Positions 7,172-16,506 are shown, counted from the stretch's first letter. The stretch is DNA of 20,425 bases from an uncultured Gemella sp. (GCA_927911745.1 CAKMQF010000094.1:1-20425), one strand, 5' to 3'. The notes: generated by a model from the sequence alone, not told the origin. Translations and numbers: made by a program.

Positions 7172-7204
7172 AAAAAAGAGATTAACCGAAGTTAACCTCT
7201 TTTA
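7172..7204 (-). terminator. Intrinsic terminator of pta
   Basis: Minus-strand stem of 9 core pairs (7178-7186 with 7191-7199, one G-U) closed by a UUCG tetraloop, extended by A-T pairs on both sides and followed by six T. It begins 11 bases after the pta stop. Very good match to a Rho-independent terminator; the A-rich 5' side could let it act weakly in the other direction too. Confidence 0.9.
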
Positions 7205-7214
7205 GATTAGATTC

Positions 7215-8193
7215 TTATTTTTCTAAAGCTTGAACAGCTGTAATTAATGAAAGTTTGTATACATCTTCTGCATTACATCCACGAGATAGGTCATTTACAG
7301 GAGCGTTTAATCCTTGTAAGATTGGTCCTACAGCTTCAAATCCACCTAGACGTTGTGCAATTTTGTATCCAATATTACCAGCTTCTAAACTTGGGAATAC
7401 AAATACATTAGCATCCCCTTGTACTTTTGAATTAGGAGCTTTTAATTTAGCAACTGATGGTACAACTGCAGCATCGAATTGTAATTCACCTTCTACCGCT
7501 AATTCAGGTGCATTTTCTTTAACTAACTTAGTAGCTTCTGCCACTTTTGTAGTATCTTCAGTAACAGCTGAACCTAAAGTAGAGAAACTTAACATTGCTA
7601 CTTTTGGATCAACGTTAAAGCTTTTAGCTGTTTTTGCACTTTCAATAGCGATTTCAGCTAGACCTTCTGCATCTAATGTTGGGTTAATCGCACAGTCAGC
7701 AAATACATAACGTTTGTCTTCTTTACTCATGATGAATGCACCACTTGTACGTTTTGTACCTGGTTTAGTTTTAATAATTTGTAATGCTGGACGAACAGTA
7801 TCTCCAGTAGAGTGAATTGCTCCAGATACTAATCCTTCTACTTCACCAGTATATACTAACATAGTTCCGAAGTAGTTAACATCTTTTAATAATTCACGAG
7901 CTTTTTCTTCAGTTACTTTTCCTGCACGACGTCTACAAACTTAGCTACTAATTCTTCTAATTTTTCGTAGTTTTCGTGATCAATAACTTCTAAGTTAGAA
8001 GCATCTAAAGATAATCCTTTAGCGATCTCTTCTACTTTTTCTTTTTTCCCAACTAACACAGGTTTAACATAACTAGTAGCGCCTAATTTAACAGCCGCTT
8101 CTAATACACGCTCATCATATGCTTCTGGTAGTACAATACGTACATTTTCCCTTCTAATTTTTGTTGAAGTTCTACAAATAAATCATTTGCCAT
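7215..8193 (-). CDS. pta: Phosphate acetyltransferase, two frame breaks
   Basis: Interconverts acetyl-CoA plus phosphate with acetyl-phosphate plus CoA; with acetate kinase it yields ATP in overflow metabolism. The C-terminal two thirds are intact (7215-7862) with family blocks MLVYTGEVEGLVSGAIHST, TVRPALQIIKTKPG and GAFIMSK, plus FVFPSLEAGNIGYKI and GPILQGLNAPVNDLSRGC. The N-terminal third is recovered by adding one base in the T run 8145-8148 (giving EGKNVRIVLPEAYDERVLEA) and one near 7932 (giving KFVERRAGKVTEEKARELL). The corrected product has 326 residues, normal for Bacilli. I start it at the ATG 8191-8193 (MANDLF), 8 bases after AGGAGG; another in-frame ATG at 8197-8199 is too close to that site. 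The Shine-Dalgarno shares bases with the TAG stop of epuA, so pta is read from the murA-epuA transcript. Both lost bases lie within a conserved central-metabolism gene, which suggests sequence error. Confidence 0.93.
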
Positions 8194-8205
8194 CTTCATT
8201 TCCTC

Positions 8206-8373
8206 CTAATTATATATAATGTCTTTAATATGTCTTATCGGCTTTAAACTTAAAGCATCGAAAAGACTGCCCTTACCTAATATAGTATACCCTAATAACA
8301 ATCCAATATAAAATATAATGATCATTAAGGCTATGTTTCGCAAATATCTTACTAATTTATCATTTGATTTCAT
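8206..8373 (-). CDS. epuA: Small EpuA-family membrane protein (DNA-directed RNA polymerase subunit beta-type annotation)
   Basis: A 55-residue frame with a basic N-terminus (MKSNDKLVRYLRN), one membrane helix (about residues 14-32) and a C-terminal segment GYTILGKGSLFDALSLKP followed by IRHIKDII. The pattern helix-GY-x3-G-x-G-x6-L-x5-HI matches the short EpuA family, which in streptococci also lies directly after murA. Databases label the family as an RNA polymerase beta subunit, a name that seems ill supported for a 55-residue membrane peptide; its job is unknown to me. ATG at 8371-8373 lies 9 bases after the murA stop with TAGGAA as ribosome-binding site, and its TAG stop forms part of the Shine-Dalgarno of pta. 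The family match is from memory; the position after murA is strong support. Confidence 0.8.
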   Translation of the reverse strand: MKSNDKLVRYLRNIALMIIIFYIGLLLGYTILGKGSLFDALSLKPIRHIKDIIYN

Positions 8374-8382
8374 AATTAGTTC

Positions 8383-9654
8383 CTACTCATCTATTCTTTG
8401 AATATCTGCACCTAGTTTTCTCATTTTTTCTTCGATGTCTACATACCCTCTATCAATGTGGTAAATATCAATAACTTTAGTAGTTCCTGTAGCCATTAAA
8501 CCAGCGATGACAAGAGCTGCTCCAGAACGTAAATCCGTTGCTTTAACAGTAGTTCCTTCTAAATGAGGTAATCCTTCGATTAGTGAACTTCTACCTTCAA
8601 TTCTAATCTTCGCATTCATTCTGCGTAACTCTTCAACATGCATAAATCTATTTTCAAAAACAGTCTCAGTAATAGTACTAGTACCATCAGCCAATAATGT
8701 TAATACACACATAATAGACTGCATATCTGTTAAGAATCCTGGGTGAGGTAACGTCTTAACATCTACCGGTCTTAAACTTTCTAGTTTATTACTTACACGC
8801 ATAGACGTTTCATCAACTACTTCTATGTTAACGCCCATTTCACGCATCTTACTTACTAAGGCAACATTATCTTTATAAGGCGCACCTTTAACTAGCACAT
8901 CGCCTTTTGTTGCTGCTGCTGCAATCATGTATGTAGCAGCTTCTACACGGTCAGGCATAACTGTGTACTCAGTACCTACTAATTTTTCTACTCCTTCAAT
9001 AACTAAAACAGAAGTTCCTTTACCTTCAATCTTAGCTCCCATTTTAATTAGGAAGTTAATCATATCCTCAATTTCTGGCTCTTGAGCTGCATTAACAATA
9101 GTAGTTTTTCCTTTTGCTAAACAGCTTGCCATAACAACGTTTTGAGTACCACCCACACTTGGGAAATCGAAGAAAATCGTTGTTCCTTCTAATTCTTTTT
9201 CTGCTCTTGCCTCAACAAAACCAGCATCTTGAATAATTGTAGCTCCTAGTGCTTCAAACCCTTTTAAGTGTTGATCAATAGGTCTACTTCCAATTGAACA
9301 CCCTCCAGGCATCGCTACTTTTGCACTTCCTTCACGTGCTAACATTGGTCCTAAAACTAAAAATGAAGCACGCATTTTACTAACGAATTCAAATGAAGCC
9401 TCTGTTAGTAAAGGTTTTCTTGCATCCATTTCTAAAGTATTTTCTTCTGGTCTATAATCTACCTTTACTCCTAGACTTTCAAATAATAATCCTATTGTCT
9501 TAATATCTGATAACTTAGGAACATTATAAAATTTACTTGTACCCTCTGTTGCTAATAAACCTGCAGCTAAAATTGGTAAAGCTGCATTCTTCGCACCAGA
9601 AACTTGTACTTCTCCTATTAAAGGTGTTCCACCTTTAACGACTATCTTTTCCAA
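8383..9654 (-). CDS. murA: UDP-N-acetylglucosamine 1-carboxyvinyltransferase
   Basis: First committed step of peptidoglycan synthesis in the cytoplasm: transfers enolpyruvate from PEP to UDP-GlcNAc. 423 residues, full length. Active-site residues are Lys22-Asn23 in VSGAKNAALPIL (18-29), the catalytic loop PGGCSIGSRPIDQHLKG (116-132) with Cys119, the position attacked by fosfomycin, and the late blocks FLTDMQ and FENRFMHVEELRRM. Having Cys and not Asp implies intrinsic fosfomycin sensitivity at the target level. The start is TTG (9652-9654), 7 bases after GGAGG; no ATG fits the frame nearby. An ATG overlapping that Shine-Dalgarno opens only a short out-of-frame peptide. Many Bacilli carry two murA genes; the epuA neighbour is the streptococcal-type arrangement. 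It heads the string murA-epuA-pta. Confidence 0.96.
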   Translation of the reverse strand: MEKIVVKGGTPLIGEVQVSGAKNAALPILAAGLLATEGTSKFYNVPKLSDIKTIGLLFESLGVKVDYRPEENTLEMDARKPLLTEASFEFVSKMRASFLVLGPMLAREGSAKVAMPGGCSIGSRPIDQHLKGFEALGATIIQDAGFVEARAEKELEGTTIFFDFPSVGGTQNVVMASCLAKGKTTIVNAAQEPEIEDMINFLIKMGAKIEGKGTSVLVIEGVEKLVGTEYTVMPDRVEAATYMIAAAATKGDVLVKGAPYKDNVALVSKMREMGVNIEVVDETSMRVSNKLESLRPVDVKTLPHPGFLTDMQSIMCVLTLLADGTSTITETVFENRFMHVEELRRMNAKIRIEGRSSLIEGLPHLEGTTVKATDLRSGAALVIAGLMATGTTKVIDIYHIDRGYVDIEEKMRKLGADIQRIDE

Positions 9655-9682
9655 GTTGTTTCCTCCATCTCTATATTTACAT

Positions 9683-9710
9683 TTTATATCACATATAATA
9701 CTACCACAAA
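9683..9710 (-). promoter_or_regulatory. Possible promoter for murA-epuA-pta
   Basis: Minus strand: TTTGTG (9705-9710), 16 bases, TATAAA (9683-9688) preceded by TGA, an extended -10. It would start transcripts about 20-25 bases before the TTG of murA, just ahead of GGAGG. The -35 is weak. Position and extended -10 make it plausible. Confidence 0.4.
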
Positions 9711-9877
9711 TTTAAAAATAAATAAAGTTTGAATAAATATTTTTAAAATTTATTTCATTAAGGAAGTATACCTTTTCTATACTTAAAAAATAAAACTAGA
9801 TTTAAACAAATATTTAATATTATTTTTAAATTTTGGTAATGTTGAAATTAACTAGCATTTTAATACGAAATATTAAA

Positions 9878-9940
9878 ATTATTCTGCAAGAATGAAAATA
9901 AATTACTTTCGAAAATTTTATATTTATCTTGCAGAATAAT
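9878..9940 (-). terminator. 14-bp perfect inverted repeat downstream of polC
   Basis: Arms 9878-9891 and 9927-9940 (ATTATTCTGCAAGA and its complement) are perfect, with a 35-base interior that can partly pair further through A/T-rich segments around a TTCG. On the minus strand the tail is TTTAATATTTCG, moderately U-rich. It lies about 40 bases after the polC stop, so a polC terminator is the likeliest role, but the long loop is unusual. Confidence 0.5.
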
Positions 9941-9979
9941 CTTTAACTTTATACTACTTTAATTGAATAATTCTCTCAA

Positions 9980-12900
9980 TTACAATTCATCAAAGAATGA
10001 TAATTGCGCTTTTTCAGGAAGACCTTTTAATGTTCCCATTTCTCTTAAGTATTCTACTACCGTAGATGAAACACTTCCTCGTTTTGAGAAGTCTTCAATT
10101 GATAAAAAAGCTTTTTCTTCTCTCGCTTGAACAATTTTGTTCGCTACGTTATCTCCAAGTCCTGGAACAATCGAAAACGGTGGAATTAACGTATTTCCTT
10201 CAATTATGTAATCATGACTTGCTGATTTTTCTAAATCAACTTTCGAGAATGTAAATCCTCTCTCTATCATCTCATTTGCAATTTCATAACTTACAAGAGC
10301 ATCTTTATCTTTATTCGATAATTCATTTTTATCTGTAGTTTTGATTTCTTTTATTTTTGCTTTTAGTGTTTCTGCACCCTTAACAACTGTAATAATGTCA
10401 AAATCACTAGCTCTGACAGAATAGTAAGCACAGTAGTATGTTAATGGTTGATGCACTTTAAACCAAGCAATTCGAAGCGCCATAAGTACATATGCACATG
10501 CATGGGCTTTAGGGAACATATACTTGATTTTTTTACATGAATCAATATACCATTCTGGCACATTATTATCTATCATCTCTTTTTCAAAGTCTTCCGTTAA
10601 ACCTTTACCTTTCCTTACACTTTCCATTATTTTGAAAGATAAACCTTCTTCTAATCCAGCATGAATTAAATATACCATAATGTCATCACGACAACCAATT
10701 ACATCTTTAAGTTCACAAGTACCATTTTTGATTAATTCTTGCGCATTTCCTAACCAAACATCCGTCCCGTGGGACAATCCAGATATCTGAACTAATTCTG
10801 AGTATGTAGTTGGTTTTGTATCATCTAACATTTGAATAACAAAGTTTGTTCCAAACTCAGGAATACCAAACGTCCCACTCGCTGAATCTACTTGATCTCT
10901 AGTAACACCTAGTGCTTCAACTGTTGAGAAAATGCCCATTACTTCAGGATCTGATACATCTATTGTTTTAGGATCAATACCTGATAAGTCTTGCAACTTT
11001 CTAATCATAGTCGGGTCATCGTGTCCAAGTATATCAAATTTTAAAATATTATCATGGATAGAGTGGAAATCGAAGTGAGTTGTTCGCCATGGACTCGTTT
11101 CATCATCAGCTGGGAATTGATATGGAGTAAAGTCAAAAATATCCATATCATTAGGGACTACTAGTATACCTCCAGGGTGTTGACCAGTAGTTCTCTTAGA
11201 GCCTTCACATCCCGCTGCAATACGTTCAATATCTATACTTCTTTTCTCTATTTCATTCTTCTCATAATAATCTCTAGTAAATGAATAAGCCGTCTTCTCT
11301 GCTACAGTCGAAATAGTTCCAGCACGATATACGTAATCTTCACCGAAAATTTCTTTCGTGAAGTTGTGAGCTGTTGCTTGATATTCACCAGAGAAGTTTA
11401 AATCTATATCGGGTACTTTATCTCCATTAAATCCTAAGAATGTTTCGAAAGGAATATCTTGCCCATCTTTTGTCATTTTAACATCACAATGAGGACAATT
11501 TTTATTCGGAAGGTCAAACCCCGATGCATATTCAGCATTTAAGAAGAATTCACTATATTTACATTTTGGACAAACATAATGTGGAGCTAGTGGATTAACC
11601 TCTGTAATTTCCATCATTGTGGCTACAAGTGATGAACCAACCGATCCCCTTGAACCTACTAGATATCCATCATCTAGTGATTTTTTTACAAGTTTATGGG
11701 AAATTAAATAAACCACACTAAATCCATTACCGATAATAGATGCAAGTTCCTTCTCTAATCTTTTTTCCACTATTTCCGGCAGCTCTTCACCGTAAATCTT
11801 ATGAGCCATATCATAACTTAAATTACGAACTTCATCAGCTGCCCCTTCAATATTCGGTGTATAAAGCTTATCTTTTAACGGCACAACTAATTCAATCATA
11901 TCATTAATTTTATGCGTATTATCAATAACTAATTCTTCTCTTAATTGTTCATCAAGATAAGAGAATTCTTTCAACATTTCTTCGGTTGTAAGGAATGTAG
12001 CCATCGGTTTTAAATCACGGGCACCAGGATTGCTTTTCACAGTCAATCTTAGTATTTGTCTGTAAACATGTTGATATTCATCTAAATAATAACAGTCTCC
12101 TGTCGCTACAACAATTTTTTCTTTTTTCTTAGCTAATTGAATTAATTTTTTCAAAATTTCTTCTAATTCAGCATTATCTGCTATTCTTTCATTTCTTATA
12201 AAATTAGCATAATGATGCTTTGGTTGAATCTCAATATAATCGTAAAATTCAATTATATCCTCTACCTTGGCTTCTTTTGAATTTAGCAATTCTTCAAATA
12301 CTTCATTATCACCATTACCGCTACCAATTAATAAATCTTCTCGGTATTGTGCTAATAAACTACGTGGAATCGTAGGTTTAGCAGAGTTCAAATACTTAGT
12401 ACAACTATATGAAACTAATCTGAATAGATCTTTAAGCCCTTTAGCATTCTTAACTAAAATCGAACAAGGAAATGTTCTTGATCGTTTATGCGCAAGCTCT
12501 AAGTCAATCTTTTCATCAATTTCGTTATGATATTCAATACCAAGTTCATAAAGTTGATCTAGCATTTTTACAAAGATTTCTGCAGTAGCTTTAGTATCGT
12601 AAATCGCTCTGTGGTGTTGAACTAAACGAACTTTGTATAGTTTAGCTAAATTGCTAAGACCGTGTCTTTTTGCTTCTTTATTTTCAGCACGAGAGACGAA
12701 TAATGTATCTATACTAGCATTGTTTTTATTCTCTAACCCCAGTCGTTCAAAACAAGTATCTAGAAATCCAAGGTCAAACTTCGCATTATGGGCTACTAAT
12801 ATGTCATCTTTATCTAACCAATTATAAAAGTTAGTCATTACTTCTTTTTCAAGTGGGGCATCCTTAACATCATCATTAGTAATACTAGTTAATCTTGTAA

Positions 12901-14329
12901 TAAGTTCTGAAATTGGTCTTTGCGGATTAATATAGCTTTCAAAACTGTCTATTTCAGCTCCATTTTTTACCTTAACCGCAGCAATTTCGATTAATCTATC
13001 GCGCTCTGCAGAAAGACCAGTAGTCTCAACGTCAAATACGACATAGGTAGCATCTTTTAATTTAAGTTCTTTTGGATTTGTCGTAGCAGTAATACTATCA
13101 TCCATGATAAATGCATTTAATCCATAGATTGGTTTAATATCTTTACCTTTTGAACTTAAACAAATTTCAGGATATGCTTGAACACCATACGTATCTGTAA
13201 AGGCTATGGCTTCATGTCCCCAATCTATAGCTCGGGCTAAATATTCTTTTGCTGAAGAAATACCTTCAAGCTGACTCATCTTCGTATGAGTATTTAGCTC
13301 TATTCTCTTTCTTCCACTATAATTATCTTTCTTCTCTTCTTTATGAGCAACCTCAATAGACTTAGGTTCAATAATTGTATCTCTTAAATATGGATCGTTA
13401 CTTACAGCTCCATGAATTTTAAGCCATTGCCCTTTCTTAATTCCTTTTACTAAATCAATTAGTTCATTCTTACGTTTGTTTTGGAATTTTGAATTAGGAT
13501 TATTACCAAATAATCTTAGTATTATAGAATCACTATAATCCGTAAGTTTCAAACGATACTGACTAGAACCATTTCTGTGAACAATCTCTTCAGTCCCAAA
13601 CACTTGAGCCATTATAGTTACATCCCCAGCATAACCAACAATATCCTTGATTTCTACGATGTCCTCGTCTCGAATTTCTTGCCCATATCGAGTTCCACCA
13701 CCGCCTCCAAAGGCAACAAATTTCCTTTCAGATTCTTTTGGTTTTCGTTCCGCTTCTTTTTTCTCTATTTCCTCTAACTTAACGATTTCCTGGGAAATTT
13801 TTTCTTCTTGACTCTCTAGTACCGCTTCAACATCAGTTTTAGAAAAATTAGGAATAATATCTTTAATTACAATACCTAAATTTTTATAACTACTTATTAT
13901 TTGCTGTTTTCGTTCATTAATAAAGTTATTCCAGATTGATGGAGCCATTATTTTCATAGTTAAAACACCATTGTTAACTCCAACTTCACTAAATAAAATA
14001 CTCTCCATTAGAACTTGAGAAATCTCTGAGAAGTTTTCTAATATTATATATTTCCAAAATTCTTTTATTTGCTCATCCGTGACTTCAGCACTTACCTTCA
14101 AACGATAATTAACAATATAATCACCTAAGAAATTCTCTCGTAATTTCTGAATAAGTAATGTTAGTTCTTCTACTGAAGGTAAACTTTCTCCACTAAAATT
14201 AAACGTCCAAATCTTATTCTTATTATCTTTTTCTATATTATCTAAAGAATAATTTTCAAATTTTGAATTGGATAACTGTTCTTCTAATTCTAATGTTTTA
14301 ACTAATAAAGAAAAATGTTTATTACTCAT
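9980..14329 (-). CDS. polC: DNA polymerase III alpha subunit, PolC type, with a degenerate PHP domain
   Basis: Main replicative polymerase of low-GC Gram-positives, acting with the beta clamp at the fork. 1449 residues, full length, uninterrupted. Order: N-terminal domain (1-200), OB fold (about 228-325), PHP domain (340-425 and 600-755) split by the proofreading exonuclease with FDVETTG (432-438), AHNAKFD (513-519) and HRAIYDT (573-579); polymerase core with GSRGSVGSS (892-900), a zinc site Cys920/923 and Cys945/948, and the catalytic DIDLN (974-978); helix-hairpin-helix PGLGDNVANKI near 1390; C-terminal clamp-binding motif QLSFF (1442-1446). The usual PHP histidines are replaced: NTHTKMS (346-352), TDTYGVQ (378-384), FPCSILV (620-626), VATGDCYYL (741-749). 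ATG follows a perfect AGGAGG. Transcribed on its own, from a likely promoter 230 bases upstream. Confidence 0.98.
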   Translation of the reverse strand: MSNKHFSLLVKTLELEEQLSNSKFENYSLDNIEKDNKNKIWTFNFSGESLPSVEELTLLIQKLRENFLGDYIVNYRLKVSAEVTDEQIKEFWKYIILENFSEISQVLMESILFSEVGVNNGVLTMKIMAPSIWNNFINERKQQIISSYKNLGIVIKDIIPNFSKTDVEAVLESQEEKISQEIVKLEEIEKKEAERKPKESERKFVAFGGGGGTRYGQEIRDEDIVEIKDIVGYAGDVTIMAQVFGTEEIVHRNGSSQYRLKLTDYSDSIILRLFGNNPNSKFQNKRKNELIDLVKGIKKGQWLKIHGAVSNDPYLRDTIIEPKSIEVAHKEEKKDNYSGRKRIELNTHTKMSQLEGISSAKEYLARAIDWGHEAIAFTDTYGVQAYPEICLSSKGKDIKPIYGLNAFIMDDSITATTNPKELKLKDATYVVFDVETTGLSAERDRLIEIAAVKVKNGAEIDSFESYINPQRPISELITRLTSITNDDVKDAPLEKEVMTNFYNWLDKDDILVAHNAKFDLGFLDTCFERLGLENKNNASIDTLFVSRAENKEAKRHGLSNLAKLYKVRLVQHHRAIYDTKATAEIFVKMLDQLYELGIEYHNEIDEKIDLELAHKRSRTFPCSILVKNAKGLKDLFRLVSYSCTKYLNSAKPTIPRSLLAQYREDLLIGSGNGDNEVFEELLNSKEAKVEDIIEFYDYIEIQPKHHYANFIRNERIADNAELEEILKKLIQLAKKKEKIVVATGDCYYLDEYQHVYRQILRLTVKSNPGARDLKPMATFLTTEEMLKEFSYLDEQLREELVIDNTHKINDMIELVVPLKDKLYTPNIEGAADEVRNLSYDMAHKIYGEELPEIVEKRLEKELASIIGNGFSVVYLISHKLVKKSLDDGYLVGSRGSVGSSLVATMMEITEVNPLAPHYVCPKCKYSEFFLNAEYASGFDLPNKNCPHCDVKMTKDGQDIPFETFLGFNGDKVPDIDLNFSGEYQATAHNFTKEIFGEDYVYRAGTISTVAEKTAYSFTRDYYEKNEIEKRSIDIERIAAGCEGSKRTTGQHPGGILVVPNDMDIFDFTPYQFPADDETSPWRTTHFDFHSIHDNILKFDILGHDDPTMIRKLQDLSGIDPKTIDVSDPEVMGIFSTVEALGVTRDQVDSASGTFGIPEFGTNFVIQMLDDTKPTTYSELVQISGLSHGTDVWLGNAQELIKNGTCELKDVIGCRDDIMVYLIHAGLEEGLSFKIMESVRKGKGLTEDFEKEMIDNNVPEWYIDSCKKIKYMFPKAHACAYVLMALRIAWFKVHQPLTYYCAYYSVRASDFDIITVVKGAETLKAKIKEIKTTDKNELSNKDKDALVSYEIANEMIERGFTFSKVDLEKSASHDYIIEGNTLIPPFSIVPGLGDNVANKIVQAREEKAFLSIEDFSKRGSVSSTVVEYLREMGTLKGLPEKAQLSFFDEL

Positions 14330-14557
14330 GATTCCTCCTACTTTTTTGTATAACTGACTAGGTTTTTATTAATTTTTATGTTTCTCTCCGACTTATTACT
14401 AGAGAACAAAAATTAATTATCACAACAATTCTTATAACTTCCATATAAACATAAAAAATTCATTCATCTTAATTCTATTAAAGATAAAATGAATTAACTT
14501 TATACACAGATTTTCTATATATTTTTTAGTAATAAAAAATATATTACACATAACTAA

Positions 14558-14586
14558 ATTATACTAAAAATACCAACTAAAAACAA
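14558..14586 (-). promoter_or_regulatory. Promoter for polC
   Basis: Minus strand: TTGTTT (14581-14586), exactly 17 bases, consensus TATAAT (14558-14563). It lies between the proS stop and polC. The implied leader is about 220 bases. The -35 bases overlap the T-rich tail of the proS hairpin. Confidence 0.5.
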
Positions 14587-14611
14587 ATGGTTATTTTCTT
14601 AACAACTATTT
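14578..14611 (-). terminator. Weak terminator of proS
   Basis: Imperfect stem AAATAGTTGTT with ATAACCATTT (14585-14611; one mismatch, one G-U) after the proS stop, followed on the minus strand by TGTTTTTAG. Low GC makes it weak. Some proS transcripts may run on into polC. Confidence 0.35.
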
Positions 14612-14648
14612 ATTTTTAATTGGCATTCTTTAATTCAAATTATAATTA

Positions 14649-16350
14649 TTATTTATAAAATGCTTCTACTTTAGCTAATACATCAGCTACTTGAGTATCA
14701 ACTTTTTCTAAAGTTTGTCTTTCTTTTACTTCTACGATTCCTTCACCAGCTTTTTTACCAACAACTACTTGTAATGGAATACCGATAAGGTCAGCATCGT
14801 TAAATTTAACACCAGCACGTTCTGCTCTATCATCGTAAAGAACTTCATATCCTGCTGCTGTTAATTGAGCATATAATTCATCGCTAAGTTTAACTTGATC
14901 TTCTTTCTTAACATCAACACATACTAGGTGCACTTGGTATGGTGCCACTTCTTTAGGCCAAATAATACCTTTTTCATCATTATGTTGTTCGATAATCGCT
15001 GAGATACAACGAGTTACCCCAATACCATAACATCCCATGTAGAAGTGATTTGCACGACCATTAGCATCTAGGTACGTAACATCCATAGCTTCTGAATATC
15101 CTTTACCAAGTTCGAATACTTGTCCAACCTCGATACCTTTTGCAAATTTAACTGGTCCTGATAAGTCTTCTGCTAAATCACCTTCTTCAATCATACGAAG
15201 ATCATAGTGAGCATCGATTTCATAATCACCTGGATTTACATTTATGTAGTGGAATCCTTTTTTGTTGGCTCCACAACTGTGGTTATACATGTATTTAATT
15301 GCATTATCACCGATTACTTTACAGTTTTTGATTTCAAATGGTCCCATATAACCTGGTACTCCACCCATTATTTCCTCAATTTCTTGTTCTGTTGCCATTT
15401 CAACTTCAGAAGTTCCAGTAGCTTTCATGAATTTAATATCATTAAGTTGATCATTACCACGCATAAGAACTAGATAGAATTCTCCATCAGCTTTTAAAGC
15501 TAATGCTTTCATCGCACGGTTAACTTCTACACCACAAAATGCAGCAATATCATCAATAGTTTGTTGATTTGGAGTTTCTAATAAACTACGTTCTTTTTTC
15601 TCAAAACCTGTAGGCATTGTATAGTTTTGTTCAACTACCGCTGCAGTTTCGATGTTTGCTGAATAGTCACTCTCTTCAGTATACACAATTGTATCTTCCC
15701 CTACTTCAGCTAATGCTTGGAATTCGTGAGTATAGCTTCCACCAATATTACCAGAATCAGCTTGTACTGCACGATACTTAAGTTCAAATCTATCAAAGAT
15801 ATTACTATATGCTTGATAATAATCTTTATATGTTTCTCTTAATGATTCTGGTGAATCATGGAATGAGTATGCATCTTTCATTATAAACTCTTTACAACGT
15901 AATAATCCTAAACGTGGACGAATTTCATCACGGAATTTAGTTTGGATTTGATATAAGTTCATAGGTAATTGTTTATAAGAAGTTACCATGTTATTAACCG
16001 TTTGACTGATGATTTCCTCTGCTGTTGGACTTAGGGCATATCCTGCTTTTTTTCTATCTGTTACACGAATAAGTTCTTCTCCCATTTTGTCCCAACGACC
16101 AGATTTTTTCCAATATTCATCTGATTGTAAAATAGGCATTAAAAGTTCTGCAGCTCCAATTTTACTATGTTCTTCTCTAATTACTTTTTCAATTTTTTTG
16201 AATTACACGAGTAGCCAAAGGAAGGTAAGTATAAACTCCTGCAGATACCTGCTTCACCATCCCCGCTTTAATAAGCAACTTATGACTAATTGCTTCTGCA
16301 GAGGACGGTACTTCTCTTGTTGTTGGAATAAATGTTTTTGATTGTCTCAC
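14649..16350 (-). CDS. proS: Prolyl-tRNA synthetase, bacterial type with editing insert; one frame break
   Basis: Charges tRNA-Pro in the cytoplasm. The first 70 residues (from 16350) and the remaining 496 (14649-16139) lie in different frames; removing one base from the 7-T run 16193-16199 joins them as [19 protein letters not shown], giving 566 residues, normal for bacterial ProS. Class II motifs: [15 protein letters not shown] (motif 1 region, near 40), [20 protein letters not shown] (motif 2, 139-158), and CYGIGVTR (motif 3, 440-447). Residues about 225-400 are the editing insertion that hydrolyses mischarged Ala-tRNA-Pro, with [17 protein letters not shown]-terminal anticodon-binding domain follows. 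I chose the GTG at 16348-16350, 7 bases after GAGGTGG; an in-frame ATG further upstream has no ribosome-binding site. No T-box leader is present. Transcribed alone from an extended -10 promoter. Confidence 0.95.
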
Positions 16351-16387
16351 AACAATACCACCTCTCATATTTAAAATTTTCTATATT

Positions 16388-16416
16388 ATTATACCATAAA
16401 ATTTAATGATTTTTAA
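16388..16416 (-). promoter_or_regulatory. Promoter for proS
   Basis: Minus strand: TTAAAA (16411-16416), 17 bases, perfect TATAAT (16388-16393) preceded by TGG, a strong extended -10. The leader would be about 30 bases, ending at GAGGTGG and the GTG start. This short leader leaves no room for a T-box. Confidence 0.6.
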
Positions 16417-16434
16417 AAATATTATTTTTTTATA

Positions 16435-16464
16435 ATACGAATTATTAAGAATAATAATTCGTAT
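16435..16464. repeat. 12-bp perfect palindrome upstream of the proS promoter
   Basis: Arms 16435-16446 and 16453-16464 (ATACGAATTATT and its complement) with a 6-base spacer. It starts 19 bases upstream of the proS -35 and is not followed by T on either strand, so an operator or other protein-binding site fits better than a terminator. No known operator consensus recognised. Confidence 0.5.
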
Positions 16465-16506
16465 AAATTATAAAACTAAACTATTGTTCTTTAAAACCTT
16501 ATACTC

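Larger units (their letters stand above)
6786..7214. other. Non-coding gap between pta and trmR
   Basis: 429 bases with no convincing reading frame. From right to left (transcription direction of both neighbours) it holds the pta terminator, the two-hairpin element 7006-7124, about 160 bases of featureless AT-rich DNA, and the trmR promoter and Shine-Dalgarno. I see no tRNA-like fold or riboswitch consensus. Confidence 0.7.
9655..9979. other. AT-rich gap between polC and murA
   Basis: 325 bases without a plausible gene. It contains the polC 3' hairpin (9878-9940), a small perfect hairpin AAGTATA/TATACTT (9773-9793) without a T run, the murA promoter candidate and the murA Shine-Dalgarno. The rest is low-complexity A/T in which I see nothing. 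Confidence 0.6.
14330..14648. other. AT-rich gap between proS and polC (polC leader)
   Basis: 319 bases with no plausible gene. Right to left: a weak proS terminator, the polC promoter candidate, then a leader of about 220 bases. In the leader lies an imperfect hairpin (about 14460-14496, ATTCAT...ATGAAT arms) and finally AGGAGG. The leader is long for a housekeeping gene, but I recognise no riboswitch or leader peptide in it. Confidence 0.6.
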
